Shown: positions 1 through 8,550, counted from the stretch's first letter. The stretch: DNA of 64,000 nt from Levilactobacillus mulengensis (GCF_003946045.1 NZ_RHNW01000005.1:124001-188000); one strand, 5' to 3'. Notes: generated by a model from the sequence alone, not told the origin. Numbers and translations are program-made.

Positions 1-725
1 GCATCATGATTGATGCCGGGTTGAGTGGCAAGAAGATTGAAAAGTTGATGGGCGATATCAACCGGAACATGAACGACGTGAACGCGTTGTTGGTCACCCA
101 TGAACACTCGGATCACCGGCAGGCTGTGGGCATTTTGGCGCGGCGGTACGAGCAGCTGAACGTGTACGCCAACAAGGGCACTTGGGACGCTATGGATAGC
201 AAAATTGGCAAGGTCGAATTGGCCCAAAAGCATTTGTTTGCGCCGGATACGGTCCAGACGTTCGGGGACATTGACGTGGAGAGTTTCTCCGTGTCCCACG
301 ATGCCGCCGAACCCCAATTCTACGCGATTCACTACCACGGGAAGACGTTTGTCATTTTGACGGATACCGGCTACGTTTCCGAGCACGTGGAAGGTGTGAT
401 CAAGGACGCCGACGCCTACCTGCTGGAGTGCAACCATGACGTGGAAATGCTGCGGATGGGCGAGTACTCGTGGCCACTGAAGCAGCGGATCCTGGGCGAC
501 AAGGGGCACTTGTCAAACGAAGAGGGCGCTGACGCGTTGATGGACGTGCTGGGCAACCGGACCAAGAAAATCTACCTCGGCCACCGGAGCCTGCACAATA
601 ACATGCAGTCACTGTGTCACCTGACCGTGGCCTCCATGATGGAAAACCGCGATTTCGGCGTCGGCCATGACTTCCAGCTGATCGATACCAATCCAGAAGA
701 AGCTACGCCACTGGTTGCGTTGTAG
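1..725 (+). CDS. walJ: WalJ/YycJ metallo-beta-lactamase-fold hydrolase, 5' end outside window
   Basis: Cytoplasmic metallo-beta-lactamase-fold hydrolase of the WalJ (YycJ, VicX) family, which accompanies the WalRK cell-wall two-component system. The metal-binding motif THEHSDH is at window codons near 95-115, and further His/Asp residues follow (HDAAEP, TDTGY, CNHD, GHLSNEEG, LGHRS), as expected for a dinuclear metal site. The frame is open to the left edge and the family normally has about 25 more N-terminal residues, so the start lies outside the window; the ATG at 6 is internal. The order walJ-htrA-rlmH is conserved in lactobacilli. The family is secure; its substrate is not established (a role linked to DNA or cell-wall homeostasis has been proposed). 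Confidence 0.92.
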   Translation, partial: IMIDAGLSGKKIEKLMGDINRNMNDVNALLVTHEHSDHRQAVGILARRYEQLNVYANKGTWDAMDSKIGKVELAQKHLFAPDTVQTFGDIDVESFSVSHDAAEPQFYAIHYHGKTFVILTDTGYVSEHVEGVIKDADAYLLECNHDVEMLRMGEYSWPLKQRILGDKGHLSNEEGADALMDVLGNRTKKIYLGHRSLHNNMQSLCHLTVASMMENRDFGVGHDFQLIDTNPEEATPLVAL

Positions 726-916
726 GCGAAATTGGTGAGTGGCAGATTGTTGGTTGGGATTAACTGAATCGAGTAAGAATAACCAGACAGATTAACAGCA
801 AGGCTACGCAATGTCACAACCTGCGTAAAGTCGAGCAGGCCCAACCAGTAAGTCACAAAACAAAACCAACAACCAAACAAGTAACCACCTAATTTACCAA
901 ACAACGACGAACCAGG

Positions 917-1104
917 GCTAAGCCAGTGTTAGCCGATAGGGCGGGCAAAATGGACTCAGCCGTGGGAATGCTCTTAGTGGCAGGTCTTGCCGCTTAGAGC
1001 ATTGGTATCTTTGAGACTCGGGTTGTGAGGCTCAAAGTAAGCTGGAAGACCGCACTTTGGCTTCCGGCGTCTGCCCACAGCGTCACGGTCCATTTTGACC
1101 GCCC
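917..1104 (-). ncRNA. Structured RNA candidate, copy 1 (two copies in window)
   Basis: This gap between walJ and htrA holds a 188-nt element that, on the minus strand, matches 41583-41767. It folds into a long closing helix (1088-1104 with 940-956, 17 positions, one mismatch), three internal hairpins and a terminal hairpin (917-935, GGCTAA/TTAGCC). The loop-proximal sequences CGTGACGCTGTGGG and CCCACGGCTGAG are identical in both copies, while the stems differ with pairing kept: AATGCTCT/AGAGCATT here against AATTACCT/AGGTAATT in copy 2. This pattern indicates selection on RNA structure. I do not recognise the family. The rest of 726-1190 shows no convincing gene. Confidence 0.7.
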
Positions 1105-1214
1105 GGCAAGGCGACCCAACACGTCTTACCCCAGGTTCTTCGTAAGATTTGGTAAACTTTAGGACTTCAGCACCGAATCGTCGAAAAAAATTCATACTCA
1201 CTCGTTAAGATGAA

Positions 1215-1292
1215 TATAATTAAAAAACGACGGCCGGAGCGGCAACGCCCCTGGCCGATAAATGAGGAGGGTTCGCGCGTTAGCGCAATGTG
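1215..1292 (+). promoter_or_regulatory. htrA promoter -10 and structured 5' leader
   Basis: A TATAAT hexamer lies at 1215-1220 without a clear -35. The leader then holds a hairpin (CGGCC 1231-1235 with GGCCG 1253-1257), a strong Shine-Dalgarno GAGGAGGG (1264-1271) and a second small hairpin GCGC-GTTA-GCGC (1275-1286). The Shine-Dalgarno is 21 nt from the ATG at 1293, too far for normal initiation, but the 12-nt hairpin would shorten the effective spacing to about 9 nt. Confidence 0.45.
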
Positions 1293-2639
1293 ATGGATAA
1301 CAATAACAACAATAATCAATTTGAAAATAATGATCAAAACCAAGCAACTCCAACGCCCACTCCGGAGCCACGAAAGCGGCAACGGGGCGGCCTGACCTTG
1401 ACCAAGGTGGCCGTGACGGCACTGGTCGCCGGGCTGTTAGGTGGGGGTGCCGCTTACGGCGGAATCACCTACCTGAATAATAGTGGTATCAATGATACAG
1501 CGGTGCCCGCCGGCAGTAATAAGAGCGGCAACGCATCGACGTCTAACGTGACGGTCAACGTGTCTAGCCAGTCCACCAAGGCCTTTAACCAGGTCAAGGG
1601 GGCCATGGTCTCCGTGATTAATTTACAAAAGCAAAACAGTAGTAGCAGTACGCTGGGGCAACTGTTTGGCGCCGAATCTTCTGGCTCGAATTCCAAGTCG
1701 AAATCCGAACTGGAGGAAGCGTCCGAAGGGTCCGGGGTCGTTTACAAGAAGGACGGCAATACCGCCTACATCGTGACGAACAATCACGTGGTGTCCGGGT
1801 CGTCCGCTCTGCGCGTGGTGACCAGCTCGGGTAAGCAGCTGCAAGCGAAATTAGTCGGGAAGGATTCCGTCACCGACTTGGCTGTCTTGAAGGTCAACGG
1901 GTCTGATTTGAAGACCGTTGCGTCGTTCGGGAATTCCGATAAGGTCAAGGTCGGTGAAACCGCCTTGGCTATCGGGTCACCACTGGGTAGCCAGTATGCG
2001 ACGTCACTAACGGAAGGGATCATTTCCGCTAAGAAACGGACGATTGAAACCACGAACTCATCCGGGACTCAGACGGGGAACGCCACGGTTATCCAAACCG
2101 ACGCTGCCATCAACCCGGGGAACTCGGGTGGTGCGCTGATCAACGTCGGCGGCCAAGTCGTCGGGATCACCTCTTCCAAGATTGCTAGCGATGCTGAAGG
2201 GACCAGCGTTGAGGGGATGGGTTTTGCCATTCCATCAAACGAAGTTGTCAACATCATCAATCAATTGGTCAAGAAGGGGAAAGTTGTGCGGCCAGCGTTA
2301 GCGATTACCTACGTGGACCTCGCCAACGTTTCCAGTGCCCAACAGAAGTCGATCTTGAAGCTGCCATCTAATGTGGAGAGCGGGGTCGTTGTGATGAGCG
2401 CCAGCGCCGGATCACCAGCGAAGAAGGCTGGGCTGACCAAGTACGACGTCATCACGGCCATGGGCGGTCACCAGATTTCCGACCAGTCCACGCTGCGTGA
2501 CATCCTGTACACTTACAAGTTGAATGATACGGTCTCGATGACCTACTATCACAATGGCAAGAAGAAGACGGCCAACGTCAAATTGACCGAGACGTCTTCT
2601 CAGTTGAGCTCCTCAACGTCAGCCAACTCAGAAAGCTAA
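1293..2639 (+). CDS. htrA: HtrA/DegP-type membrane-anchored serine protease
   Basis: Surface quality-control protease that degrades misfolded exported proteins. It has a short Asn/Gln-rich cytoplasmic N-terminus, one transmembrane anchor (about residues 37-58), a Ser/Asn-rich linker, a trypsin-like domain with His in TNNHVV (about 166), Asp in VTDLAVL (about 196) and Ser in NPGNSGGAL (about 279), and a C-terminal PDZ domain (about 340-425). The length (448 aa) is usual for Firmicute HtrA. The frame is closed by a TAG at 1281, so the start is either GTG 1290 or ATG 1293; both lie unusually far from the Shine-Dalgarno. A terminator follows directly. All catalytic residues are present. Confidence 0.96.
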   Translation: MDNNNNNNQFENNDQNQATPTPTPEPRKRQRGGLTLTKVAVTALVAGLLGGGAAYGGITYLNNSGINDTAVPAGSNKSGNASTSNVTVNVSSQSTKAFNQVKGAMVSVINLQKQNSSSSTLGQLFGAESSGSNSKSKSELEEASEGSGVVYKKDGNTAYIVTNNHVVSGSSALRVVTSSGKQLQAKLVGKDSVTDLAVLKVNGSDLKTVASFGNSDKVKVGETALAIGSPLGSQYATSLTEGIISAKKRTIETTNSSGTQTGNATVIQTDAAINPGNSGGALINVGGQVVGITSSKIASDAEGTSVEGMGFAIPSNEVVNIINQLVKKGKVVRPALAITYVDLANVSSAQQKSILKLPSNVESGVVVMSASAGSPAKKAGLTKYDVITAMGGHQISDQSTLRDILYTYKLNDTVSMTYYHNGKKKTANVKLTETSSQLSSSTSANSES

Positions 2640-2652
2640 TTGAATCTGAAAT

Positions 2653-2689
2653 GAAAGCGACCACCGGAATTTTCTGGTGGTCGCTTTTT
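2653..2689 (+). terminator. Rho-independent terminator of htrA
   Basis: A 12-bp hairpin (AAGCGACCACCG / TGGTGGTCGCTT, loop around AATTTT) followed by a T tract, 14 nt after the htrA stop codon. Confidence 0.9.
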
Positions 2690-2821
2690 GCGATGATAAT
2701 AAAATTAATGAAAAACCGAATTTTCCGACTGGCTTGGGGGAAATGAAAACGTGTCCGCTGGTCGGGAGCCCGAACGAAATGGGCGGAACGCCGGGAAGTA
2801 ATTCAGGGGCAAAAATAAGCC

Positions 2822-3159
2822 TGTGGACAACTGTGGATAACTGAGGGGATAAATGGCATAATAGAACAGTGGAAAAGTTATGAACAGGGTCAGACCGGCG
2901 ATGAAACCGGTGCAAAAGTTATCCACAGGCTCGGTGAGAGCCTGTGGATAGAAAAAGTTATTTGACCATTTAGCAGTGATAAACCCAGTAGCCATGCAGT
3001 TTGTAAGCGGATAGCCCGAACGGACGTTTCGTCTTAAAACGGTGGATAACTTATTTGATATTGACTTTTTAACAAAAAATAAATATGGGGGGTCTTCAAG
3101 CAGAACCCCCCAATATCTAGGAAAACGGGTTGTGCACCTGTGGATAACTTTGTGGACAA
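2822..3159. promoter_or_regulatory. DnaA-box cluster upstream of rlmH
   Basis: The 540-bp gap between htrA and rlmH contains at least seven DnaA-box-like 9-mers. Perfect TGTGGATAA/TTATCCACA copies are at 2832-2840, 2919-2927 and 3139-3147. One-mismatch copies are at 2822-2830, 2943-2951, 3041-3049 and 3151-3159. An AT-rich stretch lies at 3056-3086. The boxes at 2919 and 2943 are arranged head to head inside a perfect inverted repeat. dnaA and dnaN are not in the window, so this is not shown to be oriC; it may be a DnaA-titration or regulatory locus. Confidence 0.7.
2920..2950. repeat. Perfect 13-bp inverted repeat carrying two DnaA boxes
   Basis: TATCCACAGGCTC (2920-2932) and GAGCCTGTGGATA (2938-2950) are exact reverse complements separated by GGTGA. 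The half-sites are DnaA boxes extended by GGCTC. There is no T tract, so it is not a terminator. Confidence 0.85.
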
Positions 3160-3180
3160 CCTGTGTACAGGAGGCTAATT

Positions 3181-3660
3181 ATGAACATCAAATTTGTCGT
3201 TGTCGGTAAACTCAAAGAAAAGTATTTTAAACAGGGAATCGCGGAATACGCGAAGCGGTTATCACGGTTCTGTAAATTTTCAATCGTCGAGGTGCCCGAT
3301 GAAAAGGCGCCAGAAAATCTATCTCAGGCGGAAATGGACCAGGTCATGGCTGCGGAGGGTGAACGCATCCTGAGTAAGATCAAGGACCGCGAATACGTCT
3401 ACGCGCTGGCCATCCTGGGCAAGGAACGCTCGTCGGAGGAGTTTGCCAAAGAACTGAAGGATTTGACCACCTACGGCCACTCAGACATCACGTTCGTCAT
3501 CGGGGGCTCACTGGGCCTCACACCGGCCGTTCTGAAGCGCGCAGATACCCAGATTTCATTCGGGCGGTTCACGTTGCCCCACCAGCTGATGCGGTTGGTG
3601 TTGACGGAGCAGGTTTACCGGGCGTTTATGATTAATGAAGGGTCTCCGTATCATAAATGA
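3181..3660 (+). CDS. rlmH: 23S rRNA (pseudouridine1915-N3)-methyltransferase RlmH
   Basis: SPOUT-family methyltransferase that methylates pseudouridine 1915 in helix 69 of 23S rRNA on assembled 70S ribosomes. The start is ATG 3181, preceded by AGGAGG at 3169-3174; a GTG at 3163 in the same frame lies within the ribosome-binding site and is not the start. The 159-aa length is the family norm. The C-terminal SAM-binding knot is visible in [11 protein letters not shown] and the conserved [20 protein letters not shown] and EGSPYHK ending are intact. The gene is near the origin in Firmicutes and is the orfX site used by SCC elements in staphylococci; no such element is inserted here. Confidence 0.97.
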   Translation: MNIKFVVVGKLKEKYFKQGIAEYAKRLSRFCKFSIVEVPDEKAPENLSQAEMDQVMAAEGERILSKIKDREYVYALAILGKERSSEEFAKELKDLTTYGHSDITFVIGGSLGLTPAVLKRADTQISFGRFTLPHQLMRLVLTEQVYRAFMINEGSPYHK

Positions 3661-3691
3661 TGCGGGTTAATATATTATATCGATTACAGAT

Positions 3692-3740
3692 AAAAGAGTT
3701 TGGAACCAAAAGTCTCTAAATTTCAGTAATTAAAAATGGT
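3692..3740. repeat. Imperfect direct repeat, left copy
   Basis: About three-quarters identical to 4633-4681, starting with AAAAGAGTTTGG in both. The two copies bracket a small secreted-protein gene and a decayed surface-protein remnant, so they may mark the ends of an inserted or duplicated block. The right half runs into the rlmH terminator. Confidence 0.5.
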
Positions 3741-3776
3741 TCTAGAAACCACAAAACGATTTCTAGAACCATTTTT
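3732..3776 (+). terminator. Terminator of rlmH
   Basis: Long hairpin AAAATGGTTCTAGAAA / TTTCTAGAACCATTTT with about 12-nt loop and a T run. Symmetric, so it could serve both strands. Confidence 0.85.
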
Positions 3777-3886
3777 TCAATTCCCTTTCTATTTCCAACC
3801 TACGTTGTTAACAGATGTTCCAGTGAATAACTGATCTGCACGCTTTAAGTCACATACCTTAATCATTGTTGCTAGAATCAGTTACT

Positions 3887-4351
3887 TTATTTATAACGGT
3901 AAAGATATGCGCCAGGGCTTTTGATAATTGCACCAGGATAAGTGGCATGTAAGGCTGTCTTGCCGTGGTGCTTAACCCGTGTCCAAACAGCCCAATCATT
4001 TTGGTAAGATCCATAACTGGGCGAGACACGGTACCCCTTGCCAACTTTTTTAATCAATAGATCACTATTCCAGTTGTTGGATTTCGTCGCATATTTAAAT
4101 GAGCGTCCTGACAAGACGAACCAATTCGTTTTAGTTCCTGGAATAATGTTTTTTGATTCCCATTTTGTAAAAATCTGTTTATCATATCGGTGGAAAGACT
4201 TATTGTAAATTCGCCAATGCCCCCTCAGTTTTTTAGGCACTGTTGTGTAGTGCCTTTGCGCGGCTTGGGCGGGAACTGGTGTGGCAGTACTCAGCATGGT
4301 AGCACTAGTCACCGTTAGAATCAGTGTTGCTGTTAACCAAAACTTCTTCAT
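3887..4351 (-). CDS. Small secreted protein, PKxLRGTW family (member 1 of 6)
   Basis: 154 aa with a Sec signal peptide (residues 1-31, probable cleavage after AQA). The mature protein begins with VPKKLRGHW, the hallmark motif shared with five other genes in this window (29585, 30107, 35927, 49038, 49550). The remainder is rich in aromatic and basic residues with a predicted beta-rich character and ends in GAYLYRYK, similar to the aromatic-basic endings of the members at 29585 and 30107. No Cys, no anchor and no enzymatic motif is seen. It is a single gene on the minus strand between the two copies of a direct repeat. Function unknown. Confidence 0.8.
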   Translation of the reverse strand: MKKFWLTATLILTVTSATMLSTATPVPAQAAQRHYTTVPKKLRGHWRIYNKSFHRYDKQIFTKWESKNIIPGTKTNWFVLSGRSFKYATKSNNWNSDLLIKKVGKGYRVSPSYGSYQNDWAVWTRVKHHGKTALHATYPGAIIKSPGAYLYRYK

Positions 4352-4384
4352 ATGAATTCGATACCTACTTTCTATTAATGATGG

Positions 4385-4620
4385 TTATACGATTGTCTCC
4401 CTCCGATTTCGACGACGACACATGATGACGTATGGTCCAACAAAGGTTGCGGCAGTTAACAAGACAGAGTAGCGGCAATCGTGATGAATGGATTACTGTT
4501 ATCCTGCTTACTAGATGACTGATTGGCCTTTTGGTGAAGCAGTCTGCTCGATAGTGTTGGTTGACGCGAGCTACTGAGCTACCGTTTCAGCAGTGCCACT
4601 TTTTAGGACGAGAATTCCTC
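4385..4620 (-). pseudogene. Decayed C-terminus of a coiled-coil surface protein
   Basis: Reading the minus strand in more than one frame gives pieces that match the ends of the proteins encoded at 4713-8312 and 10881-12767. SGTAETVAQ corresponds to VTGETVAQ and VTGDTVAQ, then NQSSSKQDNSN to NQSSTANKDNK, then a hydrophobic stretch, then CRRRNRRE to FRRRRKD. In-frame stops and frameshifts separate these pieces, so this is the eroded 3' end of a third paralog. Confidence 0.55.
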
Positions 4621-4632
4621 TAAAAAGCAGCC

Positions 4633-4681
4633 AAAAGAGTTTGGTACTAAAAGATCCTGAATTCCGGTATTTAAAAATAGT
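4633..4681. repeat. Imperfect direct repeat, right copy
   Basis: Partner of 3692-3740, in the same orientation. It lies just downstream of the stop codon of the minus-strand gene that ends at 4713. Confidence 0.5.
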
Positions 4682-4712
4682 TGTCACGCGAGCGTAACGG
4701 CATGATACTTAA

Positions 4713-7700
4713 CTAGTCCTTGCGACGACGGCGAAATCCGAAGAACCACAAGAAGGCAGCTGCCACAATGACTGCCACACCACCTACGAGGTAGAGCTGA
4801 TGCTTATTGTCTTTATTCGCAGTGGATGACTGATTCTTTGTTGCAGAAGCTTGCTGCGTTGTTTGACCGGTCGTTGACTTAGAACTAGTTGTCTTATTAG
4901 ACTTTTCCTTGCTCTTGGAAGAAGCACTTTTAGCGTTCTTCTTAGCAGTGTCAGTCTTGTTGGACTTCTTAGATGAGGCGTCAGTGACAGCGGCTTGCGC
5001 AACAGTTTCACCAGTGACTTGGTCAAAAGCACGGGTGACGGCTGGAATAATAGCGGTCAAGGTACCTTGGTTGTGATTTCCGGCAAAGGTTAGAACAGAA
5101 GTCCCTTTATAATTTCCTGAACGAGAAGTGGTTAGCGCAGATTGATGTCTAGCGTTCGTTGTCACCGTTCGCTTACTACTTTGTTTAGTAATCTTCTTTG
5201 TAGCCTTTTTAGTCGTGTGTTTGGTAGCTTTGGTCTTAGCCTTCTTGACGGTCTTGGCTACCTTCTTTTGGGTAACCGGTTGATTAGTAGGCTCCGTCGT
5301 TGAAGGGGTGACGACTGGTTGATCCGTAGAATCTGAAATATTGGCATCAGCAGTGGTCGTTTGGCTAGGAGTCGAGGTTCCAGTTCCACTATTATTTTGA
5401 GGGTTCTTTGCGGAAATCAAGGCATCCAAGACGCTTTGACGAACGGTGGCCAGATATTGGTCAGCTGCGACCTTAGCCTGGTTAGCTTGATCAAGGGCCG
5501 CTTGAGTAGTATCTAATGTCTTTTGGGCAGTGCTCAAAGTGGTGTTCGCCGCATCACTCATGTTCTTGGCATCCTGGAGAGCTTGCCTAGCCTTAGCGAC
5601 AGTGCTATCAGCGTCATTGGAAGCACTTGAGGCGGTGTCAAACGCTTTTTGGGCATCACTTGCAGCTTGGCTAGCGTTAGCGGCGGTCAATTGAGCCTTT
5701 TGCACGTTAGCTGTCAAATTGGCTTGGTAGTTAGCAGCCAATTGGGCATCACTAGCAGCTGTTGAACTGGCCATTGAGGCATTATCGGCATTTTCTTGGG
5801 CGGCGGCAACGTTGGCAACAGCAGTGTTGTAGCCGCTTAGTTTAGCTTTTAAGTCGTTGAGTGTTTGTAAATCGGTTGCCGCTTGGCTCGTTTGAGAGTC
5901 CAATGTGCTCTTGGATTGATCCAGGTTAGCTTGTGCAGTTTTAGCAGTACTTTGAGCGGTTGCAAAGGCATTTGTAGCCTTAGTTGATGCATCACTAGCG
6001 TCGTTGTAAGCCGTCTTAGCATCGGCAAGTGCACTAGAAGCTGGTGTCAACTTGGAGTTGGCTGTATTGTTAGCGGTTTTTGCTGCGTCAAAGGTCGTTT
6101 GCTTGGTCGCGACAGTACTTGAAGCGTCAGCCAGAGCCTTATTCGCTGTGTCAGCAGGTGTCTGTGCGGCGTCAACGGTAGCTTGTGCTGAAGTCTGGAT
6201 GGTTTTGGCATCAGCTAATGCCTGTTTAGCACTGTCTAAGTTAGTTTCGGCTGTAGTGGCGGCTGTTTTGGCGTCGTTCAGAGTAGTTTGTTCACTAGCA
6301 AGTTGGGTAGTCAAATCATCGACTTGTTTTTGAACTGCCGCATAGTCGGTTGCGGTGGTATCAATAACATCCGTAGAAATATCTGCCTTGGTACTATCAG
6401 TCACGTTAGCCTTGGTGGCTTGTTCAAAGTGAATTTGACCGAGTGCATCAATTGAAAAGCCAAAGTAGGTTTGATCACTATTAGTGACACCGGACAAAGT
6501 GACGGCATCTCTAAATTGCGTTGAAGGATCGTCGGTAAACATCATTTGAACAATCGTGTTATAGATACCGCGTTTAACATCGTCTAATGTCTTGGCGCCA
6601 CTAAGGGCACTCTTAGAGCCGACAGTGTCGTAATTGTTGTTGGTAGTATCCAATCCATAATTGTTTGCAGCGGGAGTAACGGCTGAGGTATCGTAGATGC
6701 TTGAATCTTGTACGTGGGTATCAAAGTCCCAGTTAGCGGTACTGTATTGAGAGGCAACTTCTTGTGCAAATCCCATCATGTTTGTCGTCAGTGTCACAGC
6801 AGTTTGACCGAGACTTGTTCGAATCTGATTAATCAAGGACGTCGCAAATTTTGCGAGATCTTGATATTGCGCATCGGTCAGAGCACTCGCAGTCGTATAG
6901 GTAACGGATGCATCACTGGCATTAGAGTGGTATTGGTTGGTAGTGATAGTTGTTCCGGGATTGGCTAGAGCTGCTACGGTTGACACGGCTGGATTTACTG
7001 TGCTTGTCATAGCCGCTTGTAGAGCGACACCATCATCTTTGAATGTAGATTCGGCAGCTTTAGCGGCGGTTGATGCGGTGGCGTCATTTGGATTGGCTTG
7101 ACTGGCGGCAACCGCAGCACTCCAGGTAGCCTGGTCCTTTATGTACTGTGCAAGGGTTGGCGCAAAATCACTGTTGACACTGGCCATATTCTTGAGTGCA
7201 TCAGCAGTTAAGGTAATTGTGTTTGCAGTTTGAATCGCAGCCTGGGCAGAGGATAAGGCGTTTGATGTTGCTGCAAAAGAAGTTTCAGCATTAGTCTGGG
7301 CGGCAGTGGCGTCTGCTGCTGTTTTTGCTGCTGTGTCGGCTGCCTCAGTGTCTTTGGTGACATTACCTTGCGCTGTAGTTAAAGCGTCCTGAGCGCTCTT
7401 AAGTGTTGCATTGGCGTTGCTAGCTTGAGTGGTTGCGGTAGTTAGAGCGGTATTTGCTTCGGTCAGGGCTGTGCTAGCAGCATCTAGGTCAGTCTTTGTG
7501 GTGTCTGCGTTGTTCTGGGCAGTATTGAAGTCTGATTGAGCCTTATCTAAGGCCTCTTTAGCTGCTTGCAACGCAGCAGCTTTCTGGCTGGCTAACGTAG
7601 AATCCGTTTTGACTGCATCATTGGCGTTGTTAAGCGCCGTTGTTTGTTTATCAATGGCAGCGGAGGTTGTGTTAACATTTGTATCGTCTTGGTTAACAAC

Positions 7701-8312
7701 ACTGGTTTGGTCTGTAATTTGTTTTTGTAAGGCGTCAATATTAGCCGGCGTAGCATCGGTAGCTGCTGATTGTAAGTCAGCAAGTGATTTTGCAGCTGCG
7801 GCTGCAGAAGTTGCGGCATCATTGGCTGCTTTTTGGGCAGCAGCCGTGGAGGATAGGTTGGCGGTACTATCCTGGGTAGCCTTATCACTAGCATCAGCAG
7901 CTGACTGGGCGTTACTATTAGCAGTATTTAGTGCTTGCTGCGCACCAGCCTTAGTATTAGCGGCAGATGATTGGTTAATGGTGGCATCACTCAACGTCTT
8001 TTCAGCAGCGGATACCGCCTGTGATTTTTGACTAGCCGCAGATTTTGCTTGGGTGACGCCTGCAGCGGCAGAATCAGCATTCTGCTTGGCTGTGTCAACA
8101 GCTGCACTGGCTTTGTCGTCAGCAGTGCTGGCGGCCAGAACACTCGGATCAGCTTCAACTTGCGAGTTTAAGGCACTCTGGGCATCTTGGTTAACGGTGG
8201 TCGTGTCGCTGGTAGTTGGGACGGTAGCAGCGTTTGCGGTGATATTGTTAGTCATAATAGCACCGGCCAGTACTGCGGTAGTTCCAGCGACAATTTGAAT
8301 TGTTTTTTTCAT
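4713..8312 (-). CDS. SEC10/PgrA-type coiled-coil surface protein, membrane-anchored
   Basis: 1199 aa, start ATG 8312 after AGGGAG; the upstream in-frame ATG at 8381 lacks a ribosome-binding site. It has a signal peptide (cleavage near ANAA), long Ala/Ser/Thr/Asp-rich heptad coiled coils (about residues 60-360 and 640-940), and between them a globular domain (about 400-630) with INQIRTSLG and WDFDTHVQDSS that resembles the CAP-like domain of SEC10/PgrA surface-exclusion proteins. A Lys/Thr-rich linker, a conserved SRSGN...TVAQ module, a transmembrane segment and RRRRKD follow. No LPxTG is visible before the transmembrane segment, so anchoring is probably by the membrane. Its paralog at 10881 lacks the globular domain. 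Role in adhesion or aggregation is inferred only. Confidence 0.85.
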   Translation of the reverse strand: MKKTIQIVAGTTAVLAGAIMTNNITANAATVPTTSDTTTVNQDAQSALNSQVEADPSVLAASTADDKASAAVDTAKQNADSAAAGVTQAKSAASQKSQAVSAAEKTLSDATINQSSAANTKAGAQQALNTANSNAQSAADASDKATQDSTANLSSTAAAQKAANDAATSAAAAAKSLADLQSAATDATPANIDALQKQITDQTSVVNQDDTNVNTTSAAIDKQTTALNNANDAVKTDSTLASQKAAALQAAKEALDKAQSDFNTAQNNADTTKTDLDAASTALTEANTALTTATTQASNANATLKSAQDALTTAQGNVTKDTEAADTAAKTAADATAAQTNAETSFAATSNALSSAQAAIQTANTITLTADALKNMASVNSDFAPTLAQYIKDQATWSAAVAASQANPNDATASTAAKAAESTFKDDGVALQAAMTSTVNPAVSTVAALANPGTTITTNQYHSNASDASVTYTTASALTDAQYQDLAKFATSLINQIRTSLGQTAVTLTTNMMGFAQEVASQYSTANWDFDTHVQDSSIYDTSAVTPAANNYGLDTTNNNYDTVGSKSALSGAKTLDDVKRGIYNTIVQMMFTDDPSTQFRDAVTLSGVTNSDQTYFGFSIDALGQIHFEQATKANVTDSTKADISTDVIDTTATDYAAVQKQVDDLTTQLASEQTTLNDAKTAATTAETNLDSAKQALADAKTIQTSAQATVDAAQTPADTANKALADASSTVATKQTTFDAAKTANNTANSKLTPASSALADAKTAYNDASDASTKATNAFATAQSTAKTAQANLDQSKSTLDSQTSQAATDLQTLNDLKAKLSGYNTAVANVAAAQENADNASMASSTAASDAQLAANYQANLTANVQKAQLTAANASQAASDAQKAFDTASSASNDADSTVAKARQALQDAKNMSDAANTTLSTAQKTLDTTQAALDQANQAKVAADQYLATVRQSVLDALISAKNPQNNSGTGTSTPSQTTTADANISDSTDQPVVTPSTTEPTNQPVTQKKVAKTVKKAKTKATKHTTKKATKKITKQSSKRTVTTNARHQSALTTSRSGNYKGTSVLTFAGNHNQGTLTAIIPAVTRAFDQVTGETVAQAAVTDASSKKSNKTDTAKKNAKSASSKSKEKSNKTTSSKSTTGQTTQQASATKNQSSTANKDNKHQLYLVGGVAVIVAAAFLWFFGFRRRRKD

Positions 8313-8550
8313 AAAAGGTAATCTCCCTTGAAAATAAAAGTATATAAAACTAACTAGCATAGAAATGGCAATTGAAAGCAATAGTTGCTTCGACTGATAT
8401 GACGTTAACAGCAGCGATGAAAACGGTTACAAACGATTATAGCTGACGTTACACGCTCTTAGCGAAAAACGTTGTAGTATAACAATACTTCTAATGATAA
8501 TTTTAAATCCCAAAATACATGTAACATGTACATTGTTATGTGTAAAATCT

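Noticed and set aside
617-904. 95-aa open frame on the minus strand after walJ
   Set aside because: No ribosome-binding site, partly antisense to walJ, and composition unlike a protein; the region more likely belongs to the flank of the structured RNA.
3061-3118. TTGACT and a GGGGGGT/ACCCCCC hairpin upstream of rlmH
   Set aside because: No properly spaced -10 follows and there is no T tract, so neither a promoter nor a terminator can be supported.
7609-8031. 140-aa Ala/Val-rich open frame on the plus strand
   Set aside because: It is the antisense of the coiled-coil surface gene; the Ala/Ser-rich coding sequence leaves long open frames on the opposite strand.
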